This document shows positions 24,202-32,843 of a DNA stretch of 39,878 bases, in pieces; position 1 is the first letter of the stretch; every line of letters starts with the position of its first letter. The DNA lies in NCBI GenBank assembly GCA_029287435.1, contig JARFRD010000175.1, positions 1 through 39,878 on the forward strand. The letters are read 5' to 3'. The notes below the pieces were generated by a model. The model did no database searches. It was given only the letters and a program-made list of their open reading frames with translations, and had not been told where the DNA came from. A program made the translations under genes and the position numbers. Source of the stretch: Gammaproteobacteria bacterium. Lineage in GTDB: Bacteria; Pseudomonadota; Gammaproteobacteria; SZUA-229.

Positions 24202-24687
24202 ATGAAAACTTTCAAGCAACTCATTGAAGCAGCCAGCAAAGACATCAAGGAAGTGTTTCCATGGGATGTTGAAGTACGGCGCGAAGAAAACAAGGACTTG
24301 TTGATCCTGGATATTCGTGAAGAATGCGAGTTTTCCGCATACCATATCAAGCACTCCATGCTGGTACCACGCGGTATCCTGGAAACAGCCTGCGAAGAAG
24401 AATACGAAGATGCAGTACCAGAACTGATCGAGGCACGTGATCGCGAAATTGTCGTAATCTGTCGTTCGGGTAACCGCAGCGTACTCGCTGCTCAAACCAT
24501 GCAATGGCTGGGCTACAACAATGTCAGCTCGATGAAAACCGGTTTACGTGGCTGGAATGACTATGAACTGCCGCTGTATAACCTGCGTCATGAAGTGGTA
24601 GATCCAGACGACGTAGAAGAAATGCTCGCTGCCGGTTTCTGCTCAACCATGATGCACCCGGATCGCAGAACTATCGTAGATGAATAA
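24202..24687 (+). CDS. rhodanese-domain protein
   Basis: The 161-aa single-domain rhodanese has the active-site loop CRSGNRS with C87 (IVVICRSGNRSVLA). It also has DIREECEFSAYHIKHSMLVPRG and GLRGWNDYELP, typical for the family. Rhodaneses move sulfane sulfur through a cysteine persulfide; here it may deliver sulfur to or from the DsrEFH/Tus relay, or feed a signal to the kinase. An extra C-terminal extension (EVVDPDDVEEMLAAGFC) carries another Cys. It starts 2 bp after the response regulator, so it is probably part of the dsr superoperon. A REP pair follows. Confidence 0.92.
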   Translation: MKTFKQLIEAASKDIKEVFPWDVEVRREENKDLLILDIREECEFSAYHIKHSMLVPRGILETACEEEYEDAVPELIEARDREIVVICRSGNRSVLAAQTMQWLGYNNVSSMKTGLRGWNDYELPLYNLRHEVVDPDDVEEMLAAGFCSTMMHPDRRTIVDE

Positions 24688-24694
24688 TCATGCC

Positions 24695-24759
24695 CGTAGG
24701 AGCGGCTTCAGCCGCGAATATCTACGGAATAATTTTTCGCGGCTGAAGCCGCTCCTACG
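24695..24759. repeat. inverted REP pair (REPIN), GTAGGAGCGGCTTCAGCCGCGA type
   Basis: Two copies of a 22-nt imperfectly palindromic unit face each other (24696-24717 and 24737-24758) with an AT-rich spacer. This is the REP core common in gammaproteobacteria such as Pseudomonas and Xanthomonas. It fills the gap between the convergent rhodanese and S24-like genes. The resulting stem-loop may also end or protect the upstream mRNA. Confidence 0.9.
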
Positions 24760-24765
24760 CACAAC

Positions 24766-25089
24766 TTAACGGTCGTAGTGCTTATGATCCTTGCGTCTAC
24801 GGCCTGCTTTCTGTGCAACCACGCCTTTAACATCATCCAGGCCGCTGATTTCGACTGTATCGTAGAGATCATTCAGCGGCTGTAAATAATATTTATCTTC
24901 GACGATACGCAGTTGCCTGAAAATGTATTCATCATCGTGTATCGCGATAACGTAGCTACCGTCCTTGATGGCGCCACCCGGATCAATCACGATGATCGCA
25001 CCTTCAGCAAACTCGGGCAGCATGCTGTCGCCGAGCACACGAAGTGCATAAGGTTCGTTCTCTGCACAGCCAGACTGGGGAAAACTCAT
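24766..25089 (-). CDS. stand-alone S24/LexA-like peptidase-fold protein without HTH
   Basis: The 107-aa protein is the C-terminal domain type of LexA/UmuD/phage repressors. The nucleophile Ser region is visible (RVLGDSMLPEFAEGAIIVIDP). At the place of the general-base Lys (V-K-R-L in LexA) it has IFRQL, so the base looks replaced by Arg. No DNA-binding domain precedes it. The N-terminus is short (MSFPQSGCAENEPYA) and the C-terminus basic (AGRRRKDHKHYDR). It is probably a non-cleaving partner or regulator. It is convergent with the rhodanese gene; a 142-bp gap lies on its 5' side. Confidence 0.8.
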   Translation of the reverse strand: MSFPQSGCAENEPYALRVLGDSMLPEFAEGAIIVIDPGGAIKDGSYVIAIHDDEYIFRQLRIVEDKYYLQPLNDLYDTVEISGLDDVKGVVAQKAGRRRKDHKHYDR

Positions 25090-25231
25090 AATAAAAAACC
25101 GTAGTAAGTGTATGTTTTAATTCGACAAATTATACCTCTAATTTACATTAACGACTATCCCCCGGTATACCTTGGCGCCGCCCTGTGTGAAAATAAAGCA
25201 TCCCAGAATTCAACGACGCTACTGTGTTTCA

Positions 25232-25711
25232 ATGAAAGATCAAATCCAGCAAGACAAGTTTGTTGCGCTTACCTACACCATTACCGATGAAAACAATGAA
25301 ATTCTTGAACGCATCGAGATGCCGATCGACTATATCCATGGTCGCGACAGCCAGGTCATAGATAAAATCGAAAATGCTCTCGAAGGCTGCCATGCTGGTG
25401 ATGAAATCAGCGTTGAAATCAGTCCAGAAGAAGGTTTTGGTGAACACCAGCAGGAACTCACCTTCACCGACGATATAGACAATGTGCCGCCTGAATTCAG
25501 GCAGATCGGCGCTGAAGTCGAATTCCAGAACGACAAGGGTGAAACCAAAATCTTTCGTGTCACCAGCATCGAAGACGGCAAACTCACTGTCGATGGCAAC
25601 CACCCGTTTGCCGGCAAGACCATAACCTACAACATCACGATTGCCACCGTGCGTGACGCCACAGCTGAAGAGCTGGCCGATGGTGCCGCCCGAAGCCCTT
25701 CACTCCACTAA
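25232..25711 (+). CDS. slyD: FKBP-type peptidyl-prolyl isomerase, SlyD-like
   Basis: From ATG 25232 the protein is 159 aa; the track start at 25172 adds 20 residues (MAPPCVKIKHPRIQRRYCVS) that do not look like the family. The sequence shows FVALTYTITDENNEILE, then MPIDYIHGRDSQVIDKIENALEGCHAGDEIS and PEEGFGEH, the FKBP/IF (insert-in-flap) order of SlyD. The His-rich metal-binding tail of E. coli SlyD is missing; it ends RSPSLH. It is a cytoplasmic foldase/chaperone. No clear ribosome-binding site. A complex stem-loop (25721-25760) follows the stop. Confidence 0.9.
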   Translation: MKDQIQQDKFVALTYTITDENNEILERIEMPIDYIHGRDSQVIDKIENALEGCHAGDEISVEISPEEGFGEHQQELTFTDDIDNVPPEFRQIGAEVEFQNDKGETKIFRVTSIEDGKLTVDGNHPFAGKTITYNITIATVRDATAEELADGAARSPSLH

Positions 25712-25874
25712 AAATCAATACCCGCAATCCGGGCAAATAAAACTCATTTGCAGCTGCGGGACAATTTAGCCTCCAATAGCTGCATTTTATGGCGCCATAA
25801 GGCCGTTTTTACTGAAAACCTGCCGTTTTTAGGGTATCCTTCGCCCTCCATAATAATCTCGGACTCAGGTTTAA
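25712..25874 (+). other. intergenic region with stem-loop and 14-bp palindrome
   Basis: After the slyD-like gene, CCCGCA/TGCGGG (25721-25726, 25755-25760) encloses CAAAT/ATTTG (25734-25738, 25746-25750), a nested stem-loop without a U-run. Next is TTATGGCGCCATAA (25787-25800), a perfect 14-bp palindrome, then GCCGTTTTTA written twice, and a possible -10 CATAAT at 25849. No factor is recognised. Confidence 0.5.
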
Positions 25875-26006
25875 ATGCCTTCAGTACCCGATATTACAAA
25901 TGCAGAACACTGGGCTGTTGAAACCACGTTTAAAAGAACGCTGGACTCAGACGTAACAGATTATGTAGTCGCCATGCTACAGATTCATGCCGACAAAGAA
26001 GCATAA
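25875..26006 (+). CDS. short ORF (43 aa) upstream of the PPi-phosphofructokinase gene
   Basis: The ORF is below the track's length cutoff. It runs ATG 25875 to TAA, MPSVPDITNAEHWAVETTFK then RTLDSDVTDYVVAMLQIHAD..., with a weak AGG upstream. The composition is protein-like (two helices, balanced charge) and it fits between a possible promoter and the pfk gene 62 bp later. I do not recognise a family. It could be a real small protein or a leader peptide. Confidence 0.5.
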   Translation: MPSVPDITNAEHWAVETTFKRTLDSDVTDYVVAMLQIHADKEA

Positions 26007-26068
26007 GATCCGGGCATGACAGATAACGAACATATAAAAACAGACATTTATATTCCAGAGGAAATCCA

Positions 26069-27328
26069 ATGAGCAAGAAAAACGCTTTTTATGCACAATC
26101 AGGCGGTGTAACCGCTGTGATCAACGCGTCTGCATGTGGTGTGATTGAAACTGCACGCAAGCATAAAGACAAAATCGGTAAAGTCTATGCAGGCCGTAAC
26201 GGTATTATCGGCGCATTGACCGAAGACCTGATTGATACCAACAAGGAATCAAAATCAGCCATCGCCGCCCTGCGTCATACACCTTCCGGCGCATTCGGTT
26301 CATGCCGTTTCAAACTGAAGAGTCTTGAAGACAACCAGCGCGAGTACGAGCGCCTGATCGAAGTATTCAAAGCACATAACATTGGCTACTTCTTCTACAA
26401 TGGTGGCGGCGACTCCGCTGACACCTGCCTCAAGGTTTCTCAGATCGGTGAAAAAATGGGTTACCCGATTACGGCTGTACACGTACCCAAGACCGTCGAC
26501 AACGACCTGCCGATTACCGATAACTGCCCGGGCTTTGGTTCAGTCGCCAAATACATTGCTGTATCAACCATGGAAGCCAGTTTTGACGTTGCTTCTATGT
26601 GCGCCACATCTACCAAGGTATTCGTTCTCGAAGTAATGGGGCGACATGCGGGATGGATTGCAGCAGCAGGCGCCATGGCCTCAACGGATGATCACGAAAT
26701 TCCGATCGTTGTTCTGTTTCCGGAAGTCGAGTTCGACCAGAAAAAATTCCTCGCATCTGTCGACGAAAAGGTCAAGAAGTTCGGCTACTGCTCAGTTGTC
26801 GTTTCTGAAGGCGTACACTGGCCTGACGGTCGCTTCCTCGCTGAAACCGGCCTCAAGGATGCTTTCGGTCACAGTCAGCTGGGTGGTGCAGCCCCGGTTG
26901 TTGCCAACATGATCCAGGACGGCCTCGGCTACAAGTACCACTGGGGTGTTGCTGACTACATGCAACGTGCTGCACGTCATATCGCTTCCAAGTCGGACGT
27001 CGATCAGGCATACGCTACCGGTAAAGCTGCTGTTGAGTTCGCCCTCAAAGGCCATAACTCTGTTATGCCTGCAATCAAGCGCACCAGCAACAAGCCTTAC
27101 CGCTGGAAAATCGAAATGGCTCCACTGAGCAAGGTAGCAAACGTTGAGAAGATGATGCCAAAGAACTTCATTTCCAAAGACGGCTTCGGCATCACCAAGA
27201 AGTGCCGTGAGTACCTGGCTCCGCTGATGAAGGGCGAAGACTACCCTCCATACAAGAATGGCCTGCCTAAATACGTAACCCTGAAGAAGGTTGCAGTGCC
27301 CAAGAAGCTGGATTCTTTCGAAATTTAA
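26069..27328 (+). CDS. pfp: pyrophosphate-type 6-phosphofructokinase
   Basis: The 419-aa protein is in the size range of PPi-dependent PFKs rather than the roughly 320-aa bacterial ATP enzyme. The phosphoryl-donor site reads YNGGGDSADT, with Asp where ATP-PFKs have Gly. The catalytic loop is PKTVDND, with the Lys typical of PPi-PFKs. MGRHAGWIA and FGHSQLGG follow. The enzyme reversibly converts fructose-6-P plus PPi to fructose-1,6-bisP; family members in some autotrophs also act on sedoheptulose phosphates. adk and the H+-pyrophosphatase follow, so the three form a PPi-handling module. Ribosome-binding site AGAGGAAAT. Its own promoter is not obvious. Confidence 0.93.
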   Translation: MSKKNAFYAQSGGVTAVINASACGVIETARKHKDKIGKVYAGRNGIIGALTEDLIDTNKESKSAIAALRHTPSGAFGSCRFKLKSLEDNQREYERLIEVFKAHNIGYFFYNGGGDSADTCLKVSQIGEKMGYPITAVHVPKTVDNDLPITDNCPGFGSVAKYIAVSTMEASFDVASMCATSTKVFVLEVMGRHAGWIAAAGAMASTDDHEIPIVVLFPEVEFDQKKFLASVDEKVKKFGYCSVVVSEGVHWPDGRFLAETGLKDAFGHSQLGGAAPVVANMIQDGLGYKYHWGVADYMQRAARHIASKSDVDQAYATGKAAVEFALKGHNSVMPAIKRTSNKPYRWKIEMAPLSKVANVEKMMPKNFISKDGFGITKKCREYLAPLMKGEDYPPYKNGLPKYVTLKKVAVPKKLDSFEI

Positions 27329-27357
27329 TTCGCTTAAATGACGAGCAAGGATATTAA

Positions 27358-28023
<666 letters not shown>

Positions 28024-28034
28024 GTAGTTTAGAA

Positions 28035-28070
28035 GCCGGTCATTCAACAAGATGACCGGCTTTTTTATTT
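28035..28070 (+). terminator. rho-independent terminator after adk
   Basis: GCCGGTCAT/ATGACCGGC (9-bp stem, 8-nt loop) is followed by TTTTTTATTTTTTT. Confidence 0.93.
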
Positions 28071-28101
28071 TTTTATTTCTGTAACTTTAGGGGAGACTCT
28101 T

Positions 28102-30120
28102 ATGTCAACCGCTCTTATGTTTGCACTTGCATGTGCATTTGTCGGCATCGGCTACGGCGTGATATCCATCTTCAGTATTCTGAACAAGCCTGCTGGTGAT
28201 GCTGAAATGGTCCGTATTCAGGGCGCTATCCAGGAAGGCGCGACTGCCTACCTCAAGCGTCAATACACCGCTATCGCGGCCGTAGGCCTGGTTGTGTACT
28301 TTGTGATTATGTTCACACTGGATACGCTTACTGCGATGGGCTTTGCCATCGGTGCTGTTCTGTCCGGCCTGGCTGGCTTCATCGGTATGCACGTTTCCGT
28401 ACGTTCCAATTCCCGTACAGCTGAAGCCGCAAAATCCGGTATCAATCCGGCTTTGAACATTGCTTTTAAAGGCGGCGCCATCACCGGTATGCTGGTTGTT
28501 GGCCTGGGTCTGCTGGGTGTTGCCGGCTACTATGCAGCTCTGAGCACCATGGATCTGACCACTGACCAGATTCTGCATGCCCTGGTTGGTCTGGCCTTTG
28601 GTGGCTCCCTGATCTCGATCTTTGCTCGTCTGGGCGGCGGTATCTTTACCAAGGGTGCTGACGTAGGCGCAGATATTGTGGGTAAGGTTGAAGCCGGAAT
28701 TCCGGAAGATGATCCACGCAACCCGGCTGTTATCGCTGATAACGTTGGTGACAACGTGGGCGACTGTGCCGGCATGGCTGCCGACCTGTTCGAAACCTAT
28801 GCAGTAACCATCATTGCTACCATGCTGCTCGGTGGCCTGCTGCTGGGCGACGTCGGTGAACTGGCTATCACCTACCCGCTGGTTCTGGGCGGTATCTCTA
28901 TCCTGTCTTCGATCATCGGCACCTTCTTCGTGAAGACCAATGAAGGCGGCAAGATTATGACTGCCCTCTACAAAGGCTCGATTATTTCTGCTGTTATCTC
29001 AGCTATCGCGTTCTATTTTGTGACTGACAAGATGATGTTTGGTGTTGGTAATTACAGCACAATGGCATTGTATGGCTCTGCCTTGATCGGTCTTGCCTTA
29101 ACAGTTGCCATGGTTGCGATTACCGAGTACTACACCGCGACCGAGTTCAAACCTGTGCGTCATATCGCTGAAGCCTCCACAACCGGCGATGGTACAAACG
29201 TGATTGCAGGCCTGGGCGTTTCGATGAAATCGACAGCTCTGCCCGTGCTGGCAGTTTGTGCTTCTATCTGGGGCGCACACTACCTGGCAGGCCTCTATGG
29301 TATTGCGATTGCAGCAACATCCATGCTGTCCATGACCGGTATCATTGTTGCTCTCGATGCCTATGGCCCGATTACTGACAACGCTGGCGGTATTGCTGAA
29401 ATGGCCGAACTGCCGGAAGACGTCCGTAATACCACTGACGCACTTGATGCGGTTGGTAACACGACCAAGGCTGTTACCAAGGGCTACGCGATCGGCTCAG
29501 CCGGTCTGGCCACCCTGGTGTTGTTCGCTGACTATACCAATTCCCTGAGTAAGGCGGGTATGGATATCAGCTTCAACCTGTCTGACCACATGGTAATCAT
29601 CGGTCTCTTCATAGGTGGCCTGGTACCATTCCTGTTTGGTGCCATGGCGATGGAAGCTGTCGGCCGTGCTGCTGGCGGTATCGTCAACGAGGTACGTCGC
29701 CAGTTCAGGGAAATGCCGGGCATCATGGATAAAACCCAGAAGCCGGATTATTCCCGTGCTGTGGATATGCTCACGCGTGCGGCCATCAAGGAAATGATTG
29801 TTCCTTCGCTGCTACCAATTGCTGCTCCAATTATCGTTGGACTGGTTCTGGGCCCTGCAGCCCTGGGTGGCATGCTTATCGGTACCATCGTAACCGGTCT
29901 GTTCGTTGCGATTTCAATGACCACCGGTGGTGGCGCCTGGGATAACGCCAAAAAATACATCGAAGATGGAAACTTTGGTGGTAAAGGCTCGGATGCTCAT
30001 AAAGCGGCCGTTACTGGCGACACCGTTGGCGATCCGTACAAGGATACAGCTGGCCCAGCCATTAACCCGCTGATCAAGATCATCAACATCGTTGCCTTGA
30101 TGCTGGTTCCATTGCTGTAA
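28102..30120 (+). CDS. hppA: membrane H+-translocating pyrophosphatase, K+-independent type
   Basis: The 672-aa polytopic protein has about 16 hydrophobic helices. The catalytic segments are [37 protein letters not shown] and [15 protein letters not shown]. At the diagnostic site it has GNTTKA (K456): Lys here marks the K+-independent H+-pumping group, whereas K+-dependent enzymes have Ala. It couples PPi hydrolysis or synthesis to proton movement across the inner membrane. Its proximity to PPi-PFK suggests energy conservation from PPi made in biosynthesis or during the Calvin cycle. The start follows GGGGAGA. It is flanked by terminators on both sides. Confidence 0.97.
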   Translation: MSTALMFALACAFVGIGYGVISIFSILNKPAGDAEMVRIQGAIQEGATAYLKRQYTAIAAVGLVVYFVIMFTLDTLTAMGFAIGAVLSGLAGFIGMHVSVRSNSRTAEAAKSGINPALNIAFKGGAITGMLVVGLGLLGVAGYYAALSTMDLTTDQILHALVGLAFGGSLISIFARLGGGIFTKGADVGADIVGKVEAGIPEDDPRNPAVIADNVGDNVGDCAGMAADLFETYAVTIIATMLLGGLLLGDVGELAITYPLVLGGISILSSIIGTFFVKTNEGGKIMTALYKGSIISAVISAIAFYFVTDKMMFGVGNYSTMALYGSALIGLALTVAMVAITEYYTATEFKPVRHIAEASTTGDGTNVIAGLGVSMKSTALPVLAVCASIWGAHYLAGLYGIAIAATSMLSMTGIIVALDAYGPITDNAGGIAEMAELPEDVRNTTDALDAVGNTTKAVTKGYAIGSAGLATLVLFADYTNSLSKAGMDISFNLSDHMVIIGLFIGGLVPFLFGAMAMEAVGRAAGGIVNEVRRQFREMPGIMDKTQKPDYSRAVDMLTRAAIKEMIVPSLLPIAAPIIVGLVLGPAALGGMLIGTIVTGLFVAISMTTGGGAWDNAKKYIEDGNFGGKGSDAHKAAVTGDTVGDPYKDTAGPAINPLIKIINIVALMLVPLL

Positions 30121-30157
30121 TAAGTTAAGGAGCCCGTGACAAGCTGTCACTAAAAAG

Positions 30158-30184
30158 AGCCCTGCACTTGCAGGGCTTTTTTTT
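30158..30184 (+). terminator. rho-independent terminator after hppA
   Basis: AGCCCTGC-ACTT-GCAGGGCT is followed by eight Ts. A smaller GTGACAAGCTGTCAC hairpin lies just before it. Confidence 0.95.
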
Positions 30185-30232
30185 GCCTGATAGTCTCTCA
30201 GAATCCCTGATATTATGAGACATGGCCTGTTA

Positions 30233-30246
30233 TTGATCTGAATCAA
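30233..30246 (+). promoter_or_regulatory. FNR/ANR-type binding site
   Basis: TTGATCTGAATCAA is a perfect match to the FNR consensus TTGAT-N4-ATCAA. It lies 82 bp before the cNMP-binding gene. For class II activation (-41.5) the start would be near 30281, leaving a 47-nt leader. This predicts oxygen- or nitric-oxide-responsive control. Confidence 0.75.
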
Positions 30247-30327
30247 TATAGCCATACACAGTAAACCGCATTCTGAACTTATATCAGTAGATATTCTGCT
30301 CAACATACAATATATAAGAGAACAGCT

Positions 30328-30813
30328 ATGAACGATGTATTGGAAGTCACCACCACCTGCACCACTCTTCTCAAAGAAAATATTAATGAAGAAGAATGCA
30401 GGGTTCTTGCTGATGCTTTCCAGTTAAGAAAGCTGGCATTAGATGATGTCCTGTTACGTGAAGGTGAAAAAGATGACGCACTGCACATCGTCATCGATGG
30501 TGACATTATTGCCACGCGTGATGCAGGCGGTGGCGAACATGTTACCCTTCATCACCTGAAACCAGGTGAAGTTGCGGGCGCGATGGGCTTCATTGACGGT
30601 AGCGCCCATTCTGCAAGCTTGTCCGCCACCAGGGATTCTCATGTATTGACACTGCATCGTGATGCACTCGAGGCCATGCTCGATGATCACCCCCACCTGG
30701 TCTACAAGGTCATGAAGATGATTGTTCGTTCCGTACACGGCACCATGTTGCACATGAATCGACAGTTTGTCGAAATGAATAACTATATTATGAAAGAACA
30801 CGGTAGATACTGA
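30328..30813 (+). CDS. cyclic-nucleotide-binding-domain protein without DNA-binding domain
   Basis: The 161-aa protein is a CRP-like effector domain. It has FQLRKLALDDVLLREGEKDDALHIVIDG, then LHHLKPGEVAGAMGFIDGSAHSASLSA, the phosphate-binding-cassette region. The Arg of canonical cAMP pockets is absent. A helical segment follows (VYKVMKMIVRSVHGTMLHMNRQF) where CRP has its dimerisation helix, and the protein stops before any HTH. It may bind another ligand or work through protein contact. A perfect FNR box upstream suggests it is made under low oxygen. The DksA/TraR gene follows after 78 bp. Confidence 0.85.
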   Translation: MNDVLEVTTTCTTLLKENINEEECRVLADAFQLRKLALDDVLLREGEKDDALHIVIDGDIIATRDAGGGEHVTLHHLKPGEVAGAMGFIDGSAHSASLSATRDSHVLTLHRDALEAMLDDHPHLVYKVMKMIVRSVHGTMLHMNRQFVEMNNYIMKEHGRY

Positions 30814-30891
30814 TTGCCGGGTAACTGCCGGTGCAGTCCTTCCTGAATAATCCGGGCTGCTTATCAAGTCACACAACCCAGAAATACACTT

Positions 30892-31227
30892 ATGACATCA
30901 AACGAAGATTACAAACAGAGACTGCTGTCTCTACGTAAAGAGTACGAAAAAAAGATTGGCGCTATCGATGCCGACGTTCACCATAAAAACGAGCCTGTTG
31001 AAAAGGATTTTGCTGAGCAGGCAACACAACGTGAAAACGATGATGTACTCAATGCACTGAATGAAGATGCCAAGGTAATTGTCAGTCAGATCAATAGCGC
31101 ATTACACCGAATCGATACCGAAGAATACGGTATTTGCATGGAGTGCGGTATAGATATCTCAAAAGAAAGACTCGACGCTGTACCCTATGCCACCTTATGT
31201 ATCGAGTGCGCTGAAAAAGCAGATTAG
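30892..31227 (+). CDS. DksA/TraR-family zinc-finger protein
   Basis: The 111-aa protein has an N-terminal coiled-coil helix (EDYKQRLLSLRKEYEKKIG) and a C-terminal C4 zinc finger CMECG...CIEC. The coiled-coil tip has DFAEQATQRENDD, similar to the DxxDxA tip region of DksA. Short members of this family act on RNA polymerase through the secondary channel or are stress factors. The stop at 31227 is 31 bp before the outer-membrane protein gene, which may be co-transcribed. The listed 31187 start of the next ORF overlaps this gene and is rejected. Confidence 0.88.
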   Translation: MTSNEDYKQRLLSLRKEYEKKIGAIDADVHHKNEPVEKDFAEQATQRENDDVLNALNEDAKVIVSQINSALHRIDTEEYGICMECGIDISKERLDAVPYATLCIECAEKAD

Positions 31228-31258
31228 CAGCATCCAGAGTAGCCGTAGATACAAACGC

Positions 31259-31921
31259 ATGTCTGTCAAACTTCCAGCGTTCATACTATCACTGCTGCTG
31301 ACAAGCCTGCTCTCACAATCGGTTACAGCTTCGGATTTACGCAGTGGCAAGTGGCAGGTTTCCCTGAATCCCAACTTTACCAATTCAAAAGTGATTCAGT
31401 TTGAAGGCGGCGCTGAAGCCGATATTAATGAACATTCCGGATTTAGCATCGGCGTTGGCTACAACTTTGACCAGCATCTCGAACTGGAGCTGGATTTCGG
31501 TAGTGCGAATGGTAACTATACCGGCACACGTATCCTCGATGATGGCAATAACACTGCAGAAAAATACAACGGCTCGTTCTATTCGAGCCATATGAACCTG
31601 GGGCTGTCATATAACTTCCTCAAATCATGGATCACCCCCTATGTAAAAGGCAACATCGGCCTGAATTACACAGACTCGGGCATACCAACGGGTAATCTCG
31701 GCACAGTGTGCTGGTGGGATCCGTGGTGGGGATATTTTTGCGGCCCCTACGCACAAACTTACACCTCTTCTGATTTGAGCTACGGCTATGATCTCGGACT
31801 ACGTGTTGATGTAAACCCGAAGCTCTATCTCAAAGGTCAGGCAGGGAAAAATTACATTGATTACGATAGCGGCTCTCAGGATTTCGTTCGCTACCAGCTC
31901 ACTATCGGCTTCATGTTCTGA
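31259..31921 (+). CDS. outer-membrane beta-barrel protein (OmpW/OmpA-barrel-like)
   Basis: Starting at ATG 31259 gives 220 aa with a clear signal peptide (MSVKLPAFILSLLLTSLLSQ, cleavage after VTA). The mature part alternates hydrophobic and polar residues in about eight strands (GFSIGVGYNFD, LELELDFGS, SHMNLGLSYNF, TPYVKGNIGLNY, SYGYDLGLRVDV, YQLTIGFMF). It ends in Phe, the usual BAM recognition signal. A loop with CWWDPWWGYFCGPY has two Cys that could form a disulfide. The track start at 31187 adds a non-signal-like extension over the zinc-finger gene. Function unknown. Confidence 0.8.
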   Translation: MSVKLPAFILSLLLTSLLSQSVTASDLRSGKWQVSLNPNFTNSKVIQFEGGAEADINEHSGFSIGVGYNFDQHLELELDFGSANGNYTGTRILDDGNNTAEKYNGSFYSSHMNLGLSYNFLKSWITPYVKGNIGLNYTDSGIPTGNLGTVCWWDPWWGYFCGPYAQTYTSSDLSYGYDLGLRVDVNPKLYLKGQAGKNYIDYDSGSQDFVRYQLTIGFMF

Positions 31922-31987
31922 CCTTTAAAGCAAGAACGAAACCATTTAATCGGATCACTGTCACACCTCAGTAACCCGGGAGGTGAT

Positions 31988-32593
31988 ATGGCCGTGCAAG
32001 TAAAGACACTCTTGTTATTATCGCTATCGCTGATATTCAGCGGATATGCGTTTGCCGAGACCAGGACTGCTACTTTTGCTGGTGGCTGTTTCTGGTGCAT
32101 GGAGCCACCTTTCGACAAACTCGATGGTGTCATATCGACTACCTCTGGTTATATCGGCGGTCATCTGAAAAACCCGACCTACAAACAGGTATCAGCCGGC
32201 TCAACAGGTCACACTGAAGCTGTTCAAATCGAGTACGACCCGGGCAAAATAAGCTATGAAGAGCTGTTGAACGTTTTCTGGCAAAACATCGATCCAACCA
32301 CACCGGATCAGCAGTTTTGCGATCGCGGCAGTCAATATCGCAGCGGAATTTTCTACCATGGTGCCCGGCAAAAACAGCTTGCTGAAGCATCCCTGCAGGG
32401 CATCATCAAAAACAAGCCGTTTGATCAGCCTGTTGTTACCGAGATCACTGCCGCCACGACATTCTTCCCCGCTGAAGAATACCACCAGGATTACTACCAG
32501 AAGAATCCTTTGCGCTACAAGTACTATCGCTTTGCCTGTGGTCGGGACAGCCGTCTCGAGGAACTCTGGGGCGAGCCCAAAAGCCAGCCATAA
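31988..32593 (+). CDS. msrA: exported peptide-methionine (S)-S-oxide reductase
   Basis: The 201-aa protein has a signal peptide (VKTLLLLSLSLIFSGYAFA, residues 5-23), then the MsrA active site GGCFWCMEPPF. YIGGHLKNPTYKQVSAGSTGHTEAVQIEYDP and DRGSQYRSGIF follow. It reduces methionine sulfoxide; with an export signal it probably repairs periplasmic proteins. A further Cys near the C-terminus (FACGRD) may serve as the resolving Cys. The gene has GGGAGGTGAT before ATG. No terminator is seen after it. Confidence 0.95.
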   Translation: MAVQVKTLLLLSLSLIFSGYAFAETRTATFAGGCFWCMEPPFDKLDGVISTTSGYIGGHLKNPTYKQVSAGSTGHTEAVQIEYDPGKISYEELLNVFWQNIDPTTPDQQFCDRGSQYRSGIFYHGARQKQLAEASLQGIIKNKPFDQPVVTEITAATTFFPAEEYHQDYYQKNPLRYKYYRFACGRDSRLEELWGEPKSQP

Positions 32594-32843
32594 TTTGACA
32601 ATTTACGCCTGATAGCGCGCTGCAATGCCTGCTGCAGCCGTGGGGCGGCCTGACTACGAAAACCACACGCTTTAATGTAGAATACGCCCCACTAAATTCA
32701 GGCCGGCCATCAGAAACGTACGAGCCGCTGTCCTGGTAAAGAATTGGCCACCAATCGCTACTTCAACTCATATAGCGAAAAAAAGATTTTTTAATAGGGT
32801 GCTGGCTAAGATGCCGGCATGTAAGTTACTTGGGAGACATTAC
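32594..32843 (+). promoter_or_regulatory. sat upstream region with leader hairpin
   Basis: The 250-bp spacer has no gene-like ORF. A stem TGCTGGC/TGCCGGCA (32800-32806/32812-32819, one G-U) lies just before the sat ribosome-binding site, in a stretch rich in A/T (AAAAAAAGATTTTTTAAT). The upstream in-frame ATGs used by the track (32799...) fall in this leader. A promoter is expected but no strong hexamer pair stood out. Confidence 0.35.

Noticed and set aside
31187-31258. Upstream start of the outer-membrane barrel ORF
   Set aside because: It overlaps the DksA/TraR gene and hides the clear signal peptide that starts at 31259.
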